Positions 24,824 through 33,985 are shown, counted from the stretch's first letter. The stretch is 52,140 nt of DNA from UM-FILTER-39-64 sp964367055 (GCA_964367055.1 CAYIWD010000001.1:1-52140); one strand, 5' to 3'. Numbers and translations are program-made. The notes: generated from the letters alone by a model not told the origin.

Positions 24824-25822
24824 ATGGTTATTACTCGAACCCCTTTTAGAATCTCATTTTTTGGCGGCGGCACGGATTATCCGGCTTGGTTTGAAAATTA
24901 CGGCAAAGGCGCGGTGCTTTCCACTGCGATTGATAAACACTGCTATCTTACCTGCCGATATTTGCCGCCATTTTTTGATTTCAAAACGCGAGTTGTTTGG
25001 TCAAAAATAGAAAACGTAAAAAATCACGACGAAATTGAACACTCTTCAGTGCGGGAAACTTTAAAATTTTTAAATATCCAAAAAGGATTAGAAATTCATC
25101 ACGCCGGAGATTTGCCGGCTCGTTCTGGCATGGGGACCAACTCTTCTTTTACCGTTGGTTTATTAAACGCCTTACATGCTTTAAACGGCAAGATGGTAAA
25201 TAAAAAACAATTGGCGTTAGACGCTATTCATGTAGACCAGGAAAGATTGAAAGAAAATGTTGGCTGTCAGGATCATGTGGCCGCGGCTTTCGGCGGTTTT
25301 AATAAAATTGAGTTTGGCGGCTCTGACAAAATAGCTGTTCAACCAATAGTTTTAAATTCAAAAAGATTTAATTCTTTTCAGGATCATTTAATGCTTTTTT
25401 TTACGGGTATAGTGAGGAACGCTTCGGATGTGGCGGCTGAGCAGATAAAAAATACTCACCAGAAAACACAGGAATTAAAAACTATGCTCCAAATGGTAGA
25501 TGAAGCAATTAAAATTTTAAGCGGAAATTATCCGCTTGATGACTTTGGCAAATTATTGAATGAAAGTTGGAAAATCAAACGAAGTTTGACTTCTCAGGTT
25601 AGTAATTCGGATATTGATGAAATTTATGAGACGGGCGTAAAAAATGGCGCTTTGGGAGGAAAACTTTTAGGCGCTGGCGGCGGAGGATTTATTCTATTCT
25701 TCGTTAAGCCGGAGCTACAGAGAAGGGTAAAAGAAGCGTTAAAAAATTTACTTTATGTTCCGTTTAGGTTTGAAAATTCTGGCAGTCAAATAATTTATTA
25801 CGCGCCGAACTACGCTTTTTAA
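24824..25822 (+). CDS. hddA: GHMP kinase, D-glycero-D-manno-heptose 7-phosphate kinase-like
   Basis: A 332-residue GHMP-family sugar kinase. Motif 1 is RTPFRISFFGGGTDYP, characteristic of HddA/heptokinase-type enzymes. The ATP-binding motif is DLPARSGMGTNSSFTVG, and motif 3 is LGAGGGGFILFF. HddA phosphorylates heptose 7-phosphate at C1 on the route to GDP-D-glycero-alpha-D-manno-heptose. The next gene carries the matching phosphatase (GmhB) and guanylyltransferase (HddC) domains, which supports the assignment. GmhA, the isomerase of the first step, is not in this window. The start codon is shared with the right flank of a mobile element. Confidence 0.8.
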   Translation: MVITRTPFRISFFGGGTDYPAWFENYGKGAVLSTAIDKHCYLTCRYLPPFFDFKTRVVWSKIENVKNHDEIEHSSVRETLKFLNIQKGLEIHHAGDLPARSGMGTNSSFTVGLLNALHALNGKMVNKKQLALDAIHVDQERLKENVGCQDHVAAAFGGFNKIEFGGSDKIAVQPIVLNSKRFNSFQDHLMLFFTGIVRNASDVAAEQIKNTHQKTQELKTMLQMVDEAIKILSGNYPLDDFGKLLNESWKIKRSLTSQVSNSDIDEIYETGVKNGALGGKLLGAGGGGFILFFVKPELQRRVKEALKNLLYVPFRFENSGSQIIYYAPNYAF

Positions 25823-25827
25823 AAATA

Positions 25828-27105
25828 ATGAGAGCCTTTTTTCTTGACAGGGACGGCGTCATTACAGAAGACGTCGCCTTTAAAAAAGTTGACCGGTTGA
25901 AAATATTACCAAATGTAGCGGCTGCTATAAAAAAACTTAACTCTTTAGGGTTGGTGATTATCGTAACTAACCGGCCGGATATCGCGAGGGGTGTTTTTAC
26001 CGAAGATGAGATAATTGTCTTGCATGAAAAAATGAAAGTTGAGCTGGAAGCTGACGGCGCCAAAATTAACGCTATTTATTATTGCCCCCATCACCCCGAG
26101 AGAAATCATTCTGACATTACTCCAGAACTTTTAAAATATCGGATTGATTGCGATTGCCGGAAGCCGAAAACCGGCATGCTTAAACAAGCAGCCAAGGATT
26201 TTAAGCTTGATTTTAAAAAATGTTTTATTATCGGCGACTCTATAAGAGATATTCAAGCTGGCGTTAACGCAGGAATTAAGACTATTGCTTTAAAAGCCGG
26301 CTACGAAGGGAGTAATAAAAAATTTGAAGCGGTACCTGATTTTATCGCCGCAGACATAGACGAAGCAGCTGATTTAATTGAAATGAATTTAAAAGTAAAA
26401 GCATTGATTTTGGCTGGCGGCCGAGGCGAGCGGATGAGACCCTTGACTGATAAAATACCGAAACCAATGCTAAGTGTTGCCGGAAAACCGATTATCTGGC
26501 ATCAGATAGAATTACTAAAAAAGCATGGCATCACGAAAATTGTCATTGCCGGTCATTATCTTTTTGATATAATTAAGAAATATTTTGGTTCTGGCGAAAA
26601 ATTCGGAGTGGAAATAGAGTATTCTGACGAAGCAGTTCTTATGGGGACCGGTGGCGCCATAAAGAACGCAGAAGCGTTCTTGAAAGATGTAGAGAATTTT
26701 ATTGTTTTAAGCGGCGATGTGATGGCAGAAATTGATGCTAAAAAAATTTTTCAATTTCATAAAAATAAAAAAGCTCTCGCCACCCTTGTTTTAAGGCACA
26801 GCGACCACCCTTATGACAGCGATGTTGTGAAAATTGATTCTGATTTTCGGGTGAAAAAATTTATCGGTCGTGGTCAAAAAGATTTGGATACAGCCATTAC
26901 TAGCATTTACGCTTTTAGAAATGATATTTTTAATTTTATTCCCAAAGAATTTTGTAATATCGAAAAAGACGTTATTAGTCGGATTCATGATTCTGAAGAT
27001 ATCTATGGCTATCTGACTGGTGATTATATAAAAGACATAGGCACGCTTGAGCGATATGAAAACGCCAAAAAATATTATGAAAAACAAAAAAATGTTTCGT
27101 TTTAG
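25828..27105 (+). CDS. Fused GmhB-type heptose phosphatase and HddC-type nucleotidyltransferase
   Basis: A 425-residue bifunctional protein. Residues 1-185 are a HAD-IIIA histidinol-phosphatase/GmhB domain: FFLDRDGVI (nucleophile aspartate), VTNRPDIARG, the zinc-binding CPHHPERNH ... CDCRKPKTG, and IGDSIRDIQAG. From about 190 comes a sugar nucleotidyltransferase: ALILAGGRGERMRPLTDKIPKP, LSGDVMAEID. This joins dephosphorylation of heptose 1,7-bisphosphate and nucleotidylation of heptose 1-phosphate. It lies five bases after the hddA-like gene. A GmhB/HddC fusion is compact but plausible; I cannot say how common it is. Confidence 0.85.
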   Translation: MRAFFLDRDGVITEDVAFKKVDRLKILPNVAAAIKKLNSLGLVIIVTNRPDIARGVFTEDEIIVLHEKMKVELEADGAKINAIYYCPHHPERNHSDITPELLKYRIDCDCRKPKTGMLKQAAKDFKLDFKKCFIIGDSIRDIQAGVNAGIKTIALKAGYEGSNKKFEAVPDFIAADIDEAADLIEMNLKVKALILAGGRGERMRPLTDKIPKPMLSVAGKPIIWHQIELLKKHGITKIVIAGHYLFDIIKKYFGSGEKFGVEIEYSDEAVLMGTGGAIKNAEAFLKDVENFIVLSGDVMAEIDAKKIFQFHKNKKALATLVLRHSDHPYDSDVVKIDSDFRVKKFIGRGQKDLDTAITSIYAFRNDIFNFIPKEFCNIEKDVISRIHDSEDIYGYLTGDYIKDIGTLERYENAKKYYEKQKNVSF

Positions 27106-28267
27106 CCCGCAAGCCGAGAAGCTTAAAGGCGAAGCCGCCTATACGGTTTTAGCCAGAGTTCAGGAATTGGAAAAAATGGGCAAAAAAATCATCCATTTGG
27201 AAATTGGTCAGCCTGATTTTGACACGCCTAAAATAATTTGCGATGAGGCAATTAAGGCAATTAAAGAGGGCAAAACAAAATATACTGCCCCTTTGGGAAT
27301 TTTTGAGTTACGTTCCGCTGTGGCTAACTATCTTAGTAAAAAAAGAGGTGTGAAAATCTCCCCGCAGATGGTGGGTATTATGCCTAGCGCAAAAATAGCT
27401 CTTTATCTTGCGATGACAGCGCTACTTAAACCGGGCGACGAAGTAATTTACCCTGATCCTGGCTTTCCCACTTACGTAAATATAGCGGAGTTTTTAGGCT
27501 GTGAGCCCAAACCAGTGCCTTTAGTAGAAAAAAATAATTTTAATTTTGACTTAGACGTTTTTTCCAGCCTGCTTAGTTCAAAAACAAAATTAATAATTTT
27601 GAATTCGCCTAATAACCCGACGGGCAGTGTCATCCCTCAAAAAAATCTTAAAATTATCAGCGATTTAATAAAAAAATATAATTGTTGGGTTCTATCAGAT
27701 GAGATATATTCCGAACTTCTTTATGACAAGTGTAAATATCCAAGCATTTATAGCATAAAAGGAATGCCGGAGCGGACATTATTAGTTCACGGCTTTTCCA
27801 AAACATATTCAATGACTGGCTGGCGTTTGGGTTATTTAATTTTTCCTAAAAAATTTGAATTAGTAGTAGACAATTTATCAGTTAATTCCTTTGCCTGTGC
27901 CGCTGATTTTACTCAGTACGCCGGAATAATGGCTATAAACAAAGCCGAAAAACCAGCCCAAAAAATGGTTCAAGAATTTGAAAAAAGAAGGAATTTTATA
28001 GTGAGTGCGCTAAATGAAATTCCTGGCATCAGTTGCCAGATGCCCAAAGGCGCTTTTTATGTTTTTCCCAATATTAAATCATTTGGTTTAAATTCTCAAA
28101 AAATGGCTGATTATTTATTGGATAAAGCTGGCGTGGCGCTTTTGCCAGGCACCGCTTTCGGCAAATACGGAGAGGGTTATTTAAGAGTTTCTTATGCCAA
28201 TTCAATTGAAAATATTGCTAAGGCAATAAGTAAAATTAAAGAAGCGCTTAAAAAATTGCGATCTTAA
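27077..28267 (+). CDS. Class I/II PLP-dependent aminotransferase (aspartate-aminotransferase-like)
   Basis: A 396-residue fold-type I aminotransferase. Key segments: LEIGQPDFDTP, YTAPLGIFELR, ILNSPNNPTGSV, WVLSDEIYSELLY, and the PLP lysine Lys242 in HGFSKTYSMTGWRLGY, with GEGYLRVSYAN holding the substrate arginine. ATG 27077 gives a normal N-terminus; 27092 is also possible. It overlaps the previous gene by 29 bp. It may supply amino groups or glutamate for sugar modification, or be a general aspartate or aromatic aminotransferase; specificity is not visible. Confidence 0.8.
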   Translation: MKNKKMFRFSPQAEKLKGEAAYTVLARVQELEKMGKKIIHLEIGQPDFDTPKIICDEAIKAIKEGKTKYTAPLGIFELRSAVANYLSKKRGVKISPQMVGIMPSAKIALYLAMTALLKPGDEVIYPDPGFPTYVNIAEFLGCEPKPVPLVEKNNFNFDLDVFSSLLSSKTKLIILNSPNNPTGSVIPQKNLKIISDLIKKYNCWVLSDEIYSELLYDKCKYPSIYSIKGMPERTLLVHGFSKTYSMTGWRLGYLIFPKKFELVVDNLSVNSFACAADFTQYAGIMAINKAEKPAQKMVQEFEKRRNFIVSALNEIPGISCQMPKGAFYVFPNIKSFGLNSQKMADYLLDKAGVALLPGTAFGKYGEGYLRVSYANSIENIAKAISKIKEALKKLRS

Positions 28268-28281
28268 AAATGCGTTCCGTA

Positions 28282-28319
28282 TTTACTTTTGGCCATAGTT
28301 GGTTTAATATAAAAAATAT
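28282..28319 (+). promoter_or_regulatory. Candidate promoter, duplicated upstream of two sugar genes (copy 1)
   Basis: TTTACT (28282-28287), a 17-base spacer and TAATAT (28305-28310) form a weak promoter. The 38-bp segment is repeated at 49754-49791 with 33 of 38 identities, all five differences being transitions (CCATAGTyGG core). It lies 14 bases upstream of the rfbF start. No Shine-Dalgarno site follows. Confidence 0.5.
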
Positions 28320-28332
28320 CTAAAATAAACAT

Positions 28333-29097
28333 ATGAAAACAATAATTCTTTGTGGCGGCCAGGGTACAAGGATGAAGGAAGAAACCGAGTTTAAGCCAAA
28401 ACCTCTGGTTTTAATCGGCGGCAAGCCGATTTTATGGCATATAATGAAAATTTACAGCCATTACGGGTTTAACGACTTTATTCTGGCATTGGGTTATAAG
28501 GGTGAAATGATAAAACAATATTTTATGAATTGGCGGAGTTTAGTAAATGATTTTACCCTGGATACCAAAAATCACGAGATTGCCTTTCACAACAACGGAT
28601 GTGATGATTTTAAAATTACTTTTGCCGATACTGGCGTGGAAACAGCTCATGGGGAACGCGTTTTAAAATTAAAAGATTACGTTAAAGATGACGTTTTTAT
28701 GGTTACTTATGGGGATGGCGTTTCTAATATCGATATTTCGAAATTGGTGGATTTTCACAAAAAAAAGGGGGTAATAGCGACTATTACCGGCGTGCATCCG
28801 ACATCGCGTTGGGGCATAGTCAATATTGATAAAGATGATTTGATAAAAGATTTTAGTCAGAAACCGGATTATTATGGTTATGTTAATGGCGGTTTTATGG
28901 TTTTAAACAAAGAAATCTTTGACTATATAAAGCCTAGCGATATGATAGAGAAATCTTTACTGCGACTTATCCCGGAAAAACAGTTAGCTATGTATCGTCA
29001 CGATGACTTTTGGTTCGGGATGGATACCTATCGCGAGGTGCTTATACTTAACGAGCTGTGGCAGAATAATCCCAAGTGGAAAATATGGGAAAATTGA
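28333..29097 (+). CDS. rfbF: Glucose-1-phosphate cytidylyltransferase
   Basis: A 254-residue nucleotidyltransferase, the usual length for RfbF/DdhA. The signature IILCGGQGTRMKEET with EFKPKPLVLIGGKPILWHI matches RfbF, as do ILALGYKGEMIKQYF, VTYGDGVSNIDI, GGFMVLNKEI and DFWFGMDTYREV. It makes CDP-glucose from CTP and glucose 1-phosphate, the first step of CDP-3,6-dideoxyhexose synthesis. The next gene looks like the 4,6-dehydratase and RfbH is at 43421, so three steps of that route are present. Confidence 0.9.
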   Translation: MKTIILCGGQGTRMKEETEFKPKPLVLIGGKPILWHIMKIYSHYGFNDFILALGYKGEMIKQYFMNWRSLVNDFTLDTKNHEIAFHNNGCDDFKITFADTGVETAHGERVLKLKDYVKDDVFMVTYGDGVSNIDISKLVDFHKKKGVIATITGVHPTSRWGIVNIDKDDLIKDFSQKPDYYGYVNGGFMVLNKEIFDYIKPSDMIEKSLLRLIPEKQLAMYRHDDFWFGMDTYREVLILNELWQNNPKWKIWEN

Positions 29098-30026
29098 AAA
29101 CAAAAAATATTTTAGTGACAGGAGGAGCCGGCTTTATCGGTTCTCATTTAGTAGATAAATTGATAGTGCAGGGGCATAAAGTTGTGGTTTTAGATAACTT
29201 ATCCAGCGGTAGGAGAGAAAATATAAACCCCAAGGCAAAATTTTACAAAATGGATGTTAGGAACAAAAAGGTTTCTGATATTTTTAAAAAAGAAAAAATA
29301 AGAGCTGTTTTCCATTTGGCGGCGCAGCCAATTATTGACAAGGCGTATGAAAGCCCATTTGAGGCGATAGAAACGAATATTATTGGTACGGCGAATATAT
29401 TGGAAGCATGTAGGCAAAAAGGCGATTTGGAATCTATCGTTGTTGTTTCTTCTGACAAGGCCTACGGCAAGGCAAAAAAATTACCTTATAAAGAAGATTT
29501 TCCGCTGAGAGGCGACCATCCTTATGACGCATCAAAGTCGGCTGCCGACTTAATCGCTCAAACTTATTTTTCCACTTACGGCCTGCCTATCGTGATAACC
29601 AGATTCAGCAATGTTTTCGGTCCTCGGGATTTTAATTTTTCAAGAATTATACCGGGAGCTTTAGAGGCGCTTATAAAAAATAAAGAGCTTTTAATAAGAA
29701 GCGATGGAAAAATGATAAGAGAATATACTTATGTTAAAGATATAGTTAATGGTTGTATAAAATTATTCCAGAAAATAAAAAGCGTTAAAGGAGAAGCTTT
29801 TAATTTCGGCAGCAAAAATATTTTCAGCGTTTTGGACGTTCTTAAAAAAATAGAGAAAATTCTGGGAATAAAAATTAAATATAAGATATTGAACATCGCC
29901 AAAAATGAAATACCGAAGCAATATCTTGACTGGGGTAAGGCAAAAACAAAATTAAATTGGAAACCGAAAATAAGTTTCGAAGAAGGAATAAAAGAATCAT
30001 TTAATTGGTATAGAAAATATATATGA
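29085..30026 (+). CDS. rfbG: CDP-glucose 4,6-dehydratase-like SDR
   Basis: A 313-residue extended SDR. NAD site ILVTGGAGFIGSHL; active site VVVSSDKAYG with HPYDASKSAADLIAQTY (YxxxK). The SDKAYG segment and RFSNVFGPRDFNFSRIIPG are typical of CDP-glucose 4,6-dehydratase (RfbG/DdhB). It is shorter than classical RfbG (about 360 residues). ATG 29085 overlaps rfbF by 13 bp, which supports the pair; a GTG at 29076 is less likely. It would give CDP-4-keto-6-deoxyglucose, the substrate for RfbH. Confidence 0.75.
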   Translation: MGKLKTKNILVTGGAGFIGSHLVDKLIVQGHKVVVLDNLSSGRRENINPKAKFYKMDVRNKKVSDIFKKEKIRAVFHLAAQPIIDKAYESPFEAIETNIIGTANILEACRQKGDLESIVVVSSDKAYGKAKKLPYKEDFPLRGDHPYDASKSAADLIAQTYFSTYGLPIVITRFSNVFGPRDFNFSRIIPGALEALIKNKELLIRSDGKMIREYTYVKDIVNGCIKLFQKIKSVKGEAFNFGSKNIFSVLDVLKKIEKILGIKIKYKILNIAKNEIPKQYLDWGKAKTKLNWKPKISFEEGIKESFNWYRKYI

Positions 30027-30517
30027 ATATTGCGGATGCTATAGCAATTCTTGATAAAGAAGTTATAAATCCTCAAATAGGTTTGCCTGATGAGGTATTT
30101 TATTTTATCAGTAGAATAACTCCATTAGTGAATGTTGACTTGTTAATAAAAGATGAAAATGGACGCACGCTTTTGTCCTGGAGAGATGAGAAATATACGG
30201 GGGAAGGGTGGCATTTGCCGGGTGGGATTGTTAGGTTTAAAGAAACCTTAGAAACAAGGGTAAAAAAGGTAGCGGAATCTGAAATAGGCGCGGAAGTTAA
30301 ATTTGACCCCAATCCTATCGCAGTAAATCAAATAATTAATAAAGAACAGAAAATTAGGGGCCATTTTATTTCAATCTTGTATAAATGTTCGTTGCCAGCC
30401 GCTTTTGTTCCGGAAAATAAAGGAATTTTTAATACTGACCCAGGGTATCTTACCTGGCATGATACTTGTCCTAATAATCTGTTGAAATTTCATGAGATTT
30501 ACAGGAAGTTTTTATAA
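30023..30517 (+). CDS. Nudix hydrolase, GDP-mannose mannosyl hydrolase-like
   Basis: A 164-residue protein. The Nudix box is altered: GGIVRFKETLETRVKKVAES then EIG, with VAESE in place of the usual REUxEE. GDP-mannose hydrolase (Gmm) has the same kind of altered box. WHLPGGIVRF and VNVDLLIKDENGR also fit Gmm. It would cleave a GDP- or CDP-sugar, either recycling or regulating pools. ATGA overlap with the rfbG-like gene. Confidence 0.75.
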   Translation: MNIADAIAILDKEVINPQIGLPDEVFYFISRITPLVNVDLLIKDENGRTLLSWRDEKYTGEGWHLPGGIVRFKETLETRVKKVAESEIGAEVKFDPNPIAVNQIINKEQKIRGHFISILYKCSLPAAFVPENKGIFNTDPGYLTWHDTCPNNLLKFHEIYRKFL

Positions 30518-30522
30518 ATAAA

Positions 30523-32313
30523 ATGAGAGTAGCTGATTATATTTTTAAGTATTTAGCCGATTATGGGATCAGGCATGTTTTTCTTGTAGTTGGCGGCGGG
30601 GCAATGCATTTGAATGACGCGTTAAAAAAAGAAAAGCGAATTAAATATGTCTGTCATCATCACGAGCAGGCTGCGGCAATTGCCGCTGAGGGGTATGCCA
30701 GAGCATCGGGAAATTTGGCAGTTGTTAGCGTAACATCTGGCCCTGGAGGAACTAATGCTTTGACAGGAGTTATCGGCCAATGGCTTGATTCTGTTCCAGT
30801 ATTATATTTGTCCGGTCAAGTAAAATTTGAAACAACGATTGCCTCTGCTCCTAATAGCGGTTTACGCCAAATAGGCGATCAGGAAATTAACATAGTAGAT
30901 ATTGTGAGGCCCGTGACCAAATACGCGAAGATGATAACTGATCCGGAAAGCATAAAATCAGAATTAGAAAAGGCGATTCATTTTGCTGTTTCGGGAAGGC
31001 CGGGCCCGGTATGGTTGGATATTCCGTTAGATGTTCAAGGAGCATTAATTGAAGAAGAGAATTTGAAAAGCGAGAATACGAATAATATTCCACTTGCGGT
31101 AGAAGATAGGGTAATCTCTGTGGTTATTGAAGAGTTGCAAAAAGCCAAGAGGCCTCTGCTTATTGCCGGTCATGGTATTAGAATTTCAAAAGCTAAAAAA
31201 CAATTTTTGGAATTAGTTGGTTTGTTAAATATTCCTGTCGTTACAACGTTTAATGGGTTTGATTTAATTGCTTCTGACGCTGATAACTTTATTGGTAGGA
31301 TAGGAACCCTTGGAAGCCGCGCTGGCAATTTTGCCTTGCAAAACGCTGACCTTGTTGTTTGTCTGGGAACCAGAAACAATATCAGGCAGATTAGCTACAA
31401 CTGGAGCTCATTTGCGAGCCGCGCGAAAAAAATCATTATTGATATTGATGATGCTGAACTGCATAAAAAGACCGTTAAAGGCGACGTTTTGGTTCATTCT
31501 GACGCAAAAATTTTTATAACCAAGCTCTTGGAAAAAATTCCTAAGGGTTTTAAGGTTGATGAAATATGGCTGGAATGGTGTTTGGCGCGCAAGAAAAAAT
31601 ACCCCGTTGTTTTAAATGAATATAAAATCCCGAATGAAAATTCGGTTCACCCTTATTATTTTATTGAAGAATTGACAACAGCATTGAATAATAATGCTAT
31701 TGTGGTTGCGGGAAACGGAACAGCCTGCGTCGCTTTATTTCAAGCCGGTATTGTCAAGGCGGGACAGCGAATTTTTTGGAATTCTGGTTGCGCGGCAATG
31801 GGATATGATTTGCCTGCGTCTATAGGCGCTGCTTTGGCAGGGAATCGGGACGTAATCTGCATCGCGGGAGACGGCAGCATTCAGATGAATCTTCAGGAAC
31901 TGCAAACTGTGAGGCATAATAATTTGCCAATAAAAATATTTATTTTGAATAATCAAGGCTATCATTCCATCAAAGAAACCCAGACAAATTATTTTAATGG
32001 TGATTTTATCGGCTGTAATAAAGATTGCGGCGTTTCTTTCCCGGACAATTCCAAACTCGCAGATTTATATGGTTTGAAATATTTTAAAATCGATTCCACT
32101 TCGAAAATGAGGCAGGTGATTAATGATGTTTTATTTAATCCGGGAGCGGTATTGTGCGAAGTTGTTTTAGGCGATTATATTTTTGCCCCAAAATTGTCAT
32201 CAAAAAAAGAATCTGATGGCCGTATAATATCAAATCCGTTAGAGGACCTTTCTCCGCTTCTTCCGCGGGATGAATTTAAAGAGAATATAATTTCCTCTGA
32301 CGACTTGCTTTAA
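30523..32313 (+). CDS. Thiamine-diphosphate-dependent enzyme, acetolactate-synthase-like (second of two)
   Basis: A 596-residue paralog of the 15964 gene. Catalytic glutamate Glu48 in CHHHEQAAAIAAEGYARA (closer to classical acetolactate synthase than the first copy), TSGPGGTNAL, GRPGPVWLDIPLDVQ, and the thiamine-diphosphate motif IAGDGSIQMNLQE with GDG at 449-451, ending in LNN. It lies at the end of the rfbF-rfbG-Nudix unit, five bases after the Nudix stop. YerE, a member of this family, adds a two-carbon unit to CDP-4-keto-3,6-dideoxyglucose; this enzyme is well placed to do the same. That is inference from context. Confidence 0.8.
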   Translation: MRVADYIFKYLADYGIRHVFLVVGGGAMHLNDALKKEKRIKYVCHHHEQAAAIAAEGYARASGNLAVVSVTSGPGGTNALTGVIGQWLDSVPVLYLSGQVKFETTIASAPNSGLRQIGDQEINIVDIVRPVTKYAKMITDPESIKSELEKAIHFAVSGRPGPVWLDIPLDVQGALIEEENLKSENTNNIPLAVEDRVISVVIEELQKAKRPLLIAGHGIRISKAKKQFLELVGLLNIPVVTTFNGFDLIASDADNFIGRIGTLGSRAGNFALQNADLVVCLGTRNNIRQISYNWSSFASRAKKIIIDIDDAELHKKTVKGDVLVHSDAKIFITKLLEKIPKGFKVDEIWLEWCLARKKKYPVVLNEYKIPNENSVHPYYFIEELTTALNNNAIVVAGNGTACVALFQAGIVKAGQRIFWNSGCAAMGYDLPASIGAALAGNRDVICIAGDGSIQMNLQELQTVRHNNLPIKIFILNNQGYHSIKETQTNYFNGDFIGCNKDCGVSFPDNSKLADLYGLKYFKIDSTSKMRQVINDVLFNPGAVLCEVVLGDYIFAPKLSSKKESDGRIISNPLEDLSPLLPRDEFKENIISSDDLL

Positions 32314-32379
32314 ATTGGTAATTATTGTATTATCACGCCAGAAAAACTTTGAAAAAAGAAAAAGAAAGGGGTGATAGAA

Positions 32380-33159
32380 ATGGCGATAAAAGCTGTTATT
32401 TTTGATTTGGATGGGACTCTCTTCCTCGGCGATAAGGCCATAGAGGGAGCCGTAGAGACCATTACTGTTCTTGAACGAGATGGTTATCGGGTTTTTTACC
32501 TTACAAACAATTCGGGAAAGAGTTGGCAGAGTATAATCAACAAACTGGTTCGCCTTGGCTTTGCAGCGCACGCGCGTAATACGTATTGCGGTTCGTATGC
32601 CATTGCCGCCTATTTGACGGAAAACAATCTTGTATCCGTTTTTGCGGTTGGTAGCGATGGTTTGCTGGCTGATTTGATGCGTTGGAATCTGAAGGTACTT
32701 TGGTCTTCTAATGTGGCTGCGGTAGTTGTAGGTCTCGATCTAGATTTCTCTTACAGCAAAATAACGACGGCCTTGAGGGCGATACACAATGGCGCCAAAT
32801 TGGTGGTTGCCAATGTGGACGCAAACTATCCAGCAGGCGACGGCGAAATACTACCCGGCTGCGGTGCCATGGTAGGCGCGATTGTCGGCGCGACAGGTCA
32901 TGCCCCAGATTTTCATGTCGGAAAGCCCAATGCTTATATGCTAGAGTTACTTTGCAAAGAGCACGGACTTTCACCAGACGAAATCTGCGTTGTAGGAGAT
33001 GTGCCCGAAAGCGATATTGCGATGGCTGATAATTTCGGGTGTCAAGGAATACTCTTTGACCCCGAAGATGTCTATACGACATTTTCGGGTGCTAAGGTGA
33101 AATGGTTGTTTGAGATTATTCCATTACTCAAAAATCAAGAAAGGAGGACAAGGAGATGA
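32380..33159 (+). CDS. HAD-superfamily phosphatase, NagD/class IIA type
   Basis: A 259-residue HAD phosphatase. The nucleophile motif is VIFDLDGTLFLGD, motif II is YLTNNSGKS, and motifs III/IV lie in HVGKPNAYML and VVGDVPESDIAMAD. The layout matches the NagD/4-nitrophenylphosphatase (HAD-IIA) family. ATG 32380 is chosen since an AAGGGG site sits about ten bases upstream; the GTG at 32371 would be too close to it. The substrate may be a sugar phosphate. The base composition is visibly richer in G/C than its neighbours. The stop overlaps the aldolase start as ATGA. Confidence 0.85.
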   Translation: MAIKAVIFDLDGTLFLGDKAIEGAVETITVLERDGYRVFYLTNNSGKSWQSIINKLVRLGFAAHARNTYCGSYAIAAYLTENNLVSVFAVGSDGLLADLMRWNLKVLWSSNVAAVVVGLDLDFSYSKITTALRAIHNGAKLVVANVDANYPAGDGEILPGCGAMVGAIVGATGHAPDFHVGKPNAYMLELLCKEHGLSPDEICVVGDVPESDIAMADNFGCQGILFDPEDVYTTFSGAKVKWLFEIIPLLKNQERRTRR

Positions 33160-33950
33160 ACGTTTTAGAGTACGAAATGGTAGAGGTACTGAAGTCGCTA
33201 AAAAACGATTTCGGCGTGTTTGAAATCAAGGCCGAATTTGAGGCCGAGGGAACCCGCATGGAAGAGATGATGCGGCTCAAAGACGTGACCACCTTTGTGG
33301 GGCTGCCCATCATTCTCAAGATCGGCGGAGTGGAGGCAGTCACTGATATTTACAACGCCTTGGCCATCGGCGTGAAAGGAATTATCGCGCCAATGGCGGA
33401 AACACCGTTCGCGCTGTCCAAGTGGTTCGGTACCATCAGGAACATGGTTCCGCCGGACAATGCCAAAGACATCCAGTTTGCGGTGAATTTCGAAACGATT
33501 ACGACTTACCGCAACATCGATGCTATGTTGGCGTTGCCTGATGTCTCGCTGCTCACAGGCGTGACCGTCGGTAGGGTTGATTTGACCGCTTCTATGGGTC
33601 TGGGCAGAGATGCCATCAATACCTCACAGGAAGTATATGATGTATGTGAGTCTATGATGAGAAAGATTAAGGCCAAGGGATTGAAAACCGGCCTGGGCGG
33701 CGGCATTTCCAAAGAAACGCTTCCTATCATAACCAGATTGGAGGAGGCGAATCTTCTGGATAAATTCGAAACCCGCAAGGTCGTGTTCCCCGGCAACGCT
33801 TGGAAGTATGGGGAAGCGGCTATTTTGAAAGCGGTGGAATTCGAGCTGCTCTGGTTAAAGAGCAAGCGCCGGTACTACTCGCGCGTTAAGGCAGAGGACG
33901 AACACAGGATCGCTATGCTCGAGAAACGGTTGGGGCTGCCTCAGTCCTAA
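33156..33950 (+). CDS. HpcH/HpaI-type aldolase/citrate-lyase-like protein
   Basis: A 264-residue TIM-barrel protein. FEIKAEFEAEGTRMEE, LPIILKIGGVEAVTD, GVKGIIAPMAETPFAL, FAVNFETITTYRNID and LTGVTVGRVDLTASMGLGRD follow the order of the HpcH/HpaI aldolase (PEP/pyruvate-binding) family, with acidic metal ligands expected in MAETPF and VGRVDL. An AGGAGG site lies before the start, stronger than for most genes here. It may form or break a C-C bond with pyruvate or phosphoenolpyruvate. With the HAD phosphatase it makes a two-gene GC-rich cassette (32 of 60 bases G/C at 33301-33360 against 19 of 60 at 34081-34140) ending in its own terminator. Confidence 0.7.
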   Translation: MNVLEYEMVEVLKSLKNDFGVFEIKAEFEAEGTRMEEMMRLKDVTTFVGLPIILKIGGVEAVTDIYNALAIGVKGIIAPMAETPFALSKWFGTIRNMVPPDNAKDIQFAVNFETITTYRNIDAMLALPDVSLLTGVTVGRVDLTASMGLGRDAINTSQEVYDVCESMMRKIKAKGLKTGLGGGISKETLPIITRLEEANLLDKFETRKVVFPGNAWKYGEAAILKAVEFELLWLKSKRRYYSRVKAEDEHRIAMLEKRLGLPQS

Positions 33951-33985
33951 TCTGCGCAGAACATTGGACGGCTGATGAAGCCGAA

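Noticed and set aside
32708..33082. 124-codon minus-strand frame over the HAD phosphatase
   Set aside because: The HAD motifs on the plus strand are clear. The opposite frame is arginine- and histidine-rich, as expected for an antisense shadow of GC-richer coding DNA.
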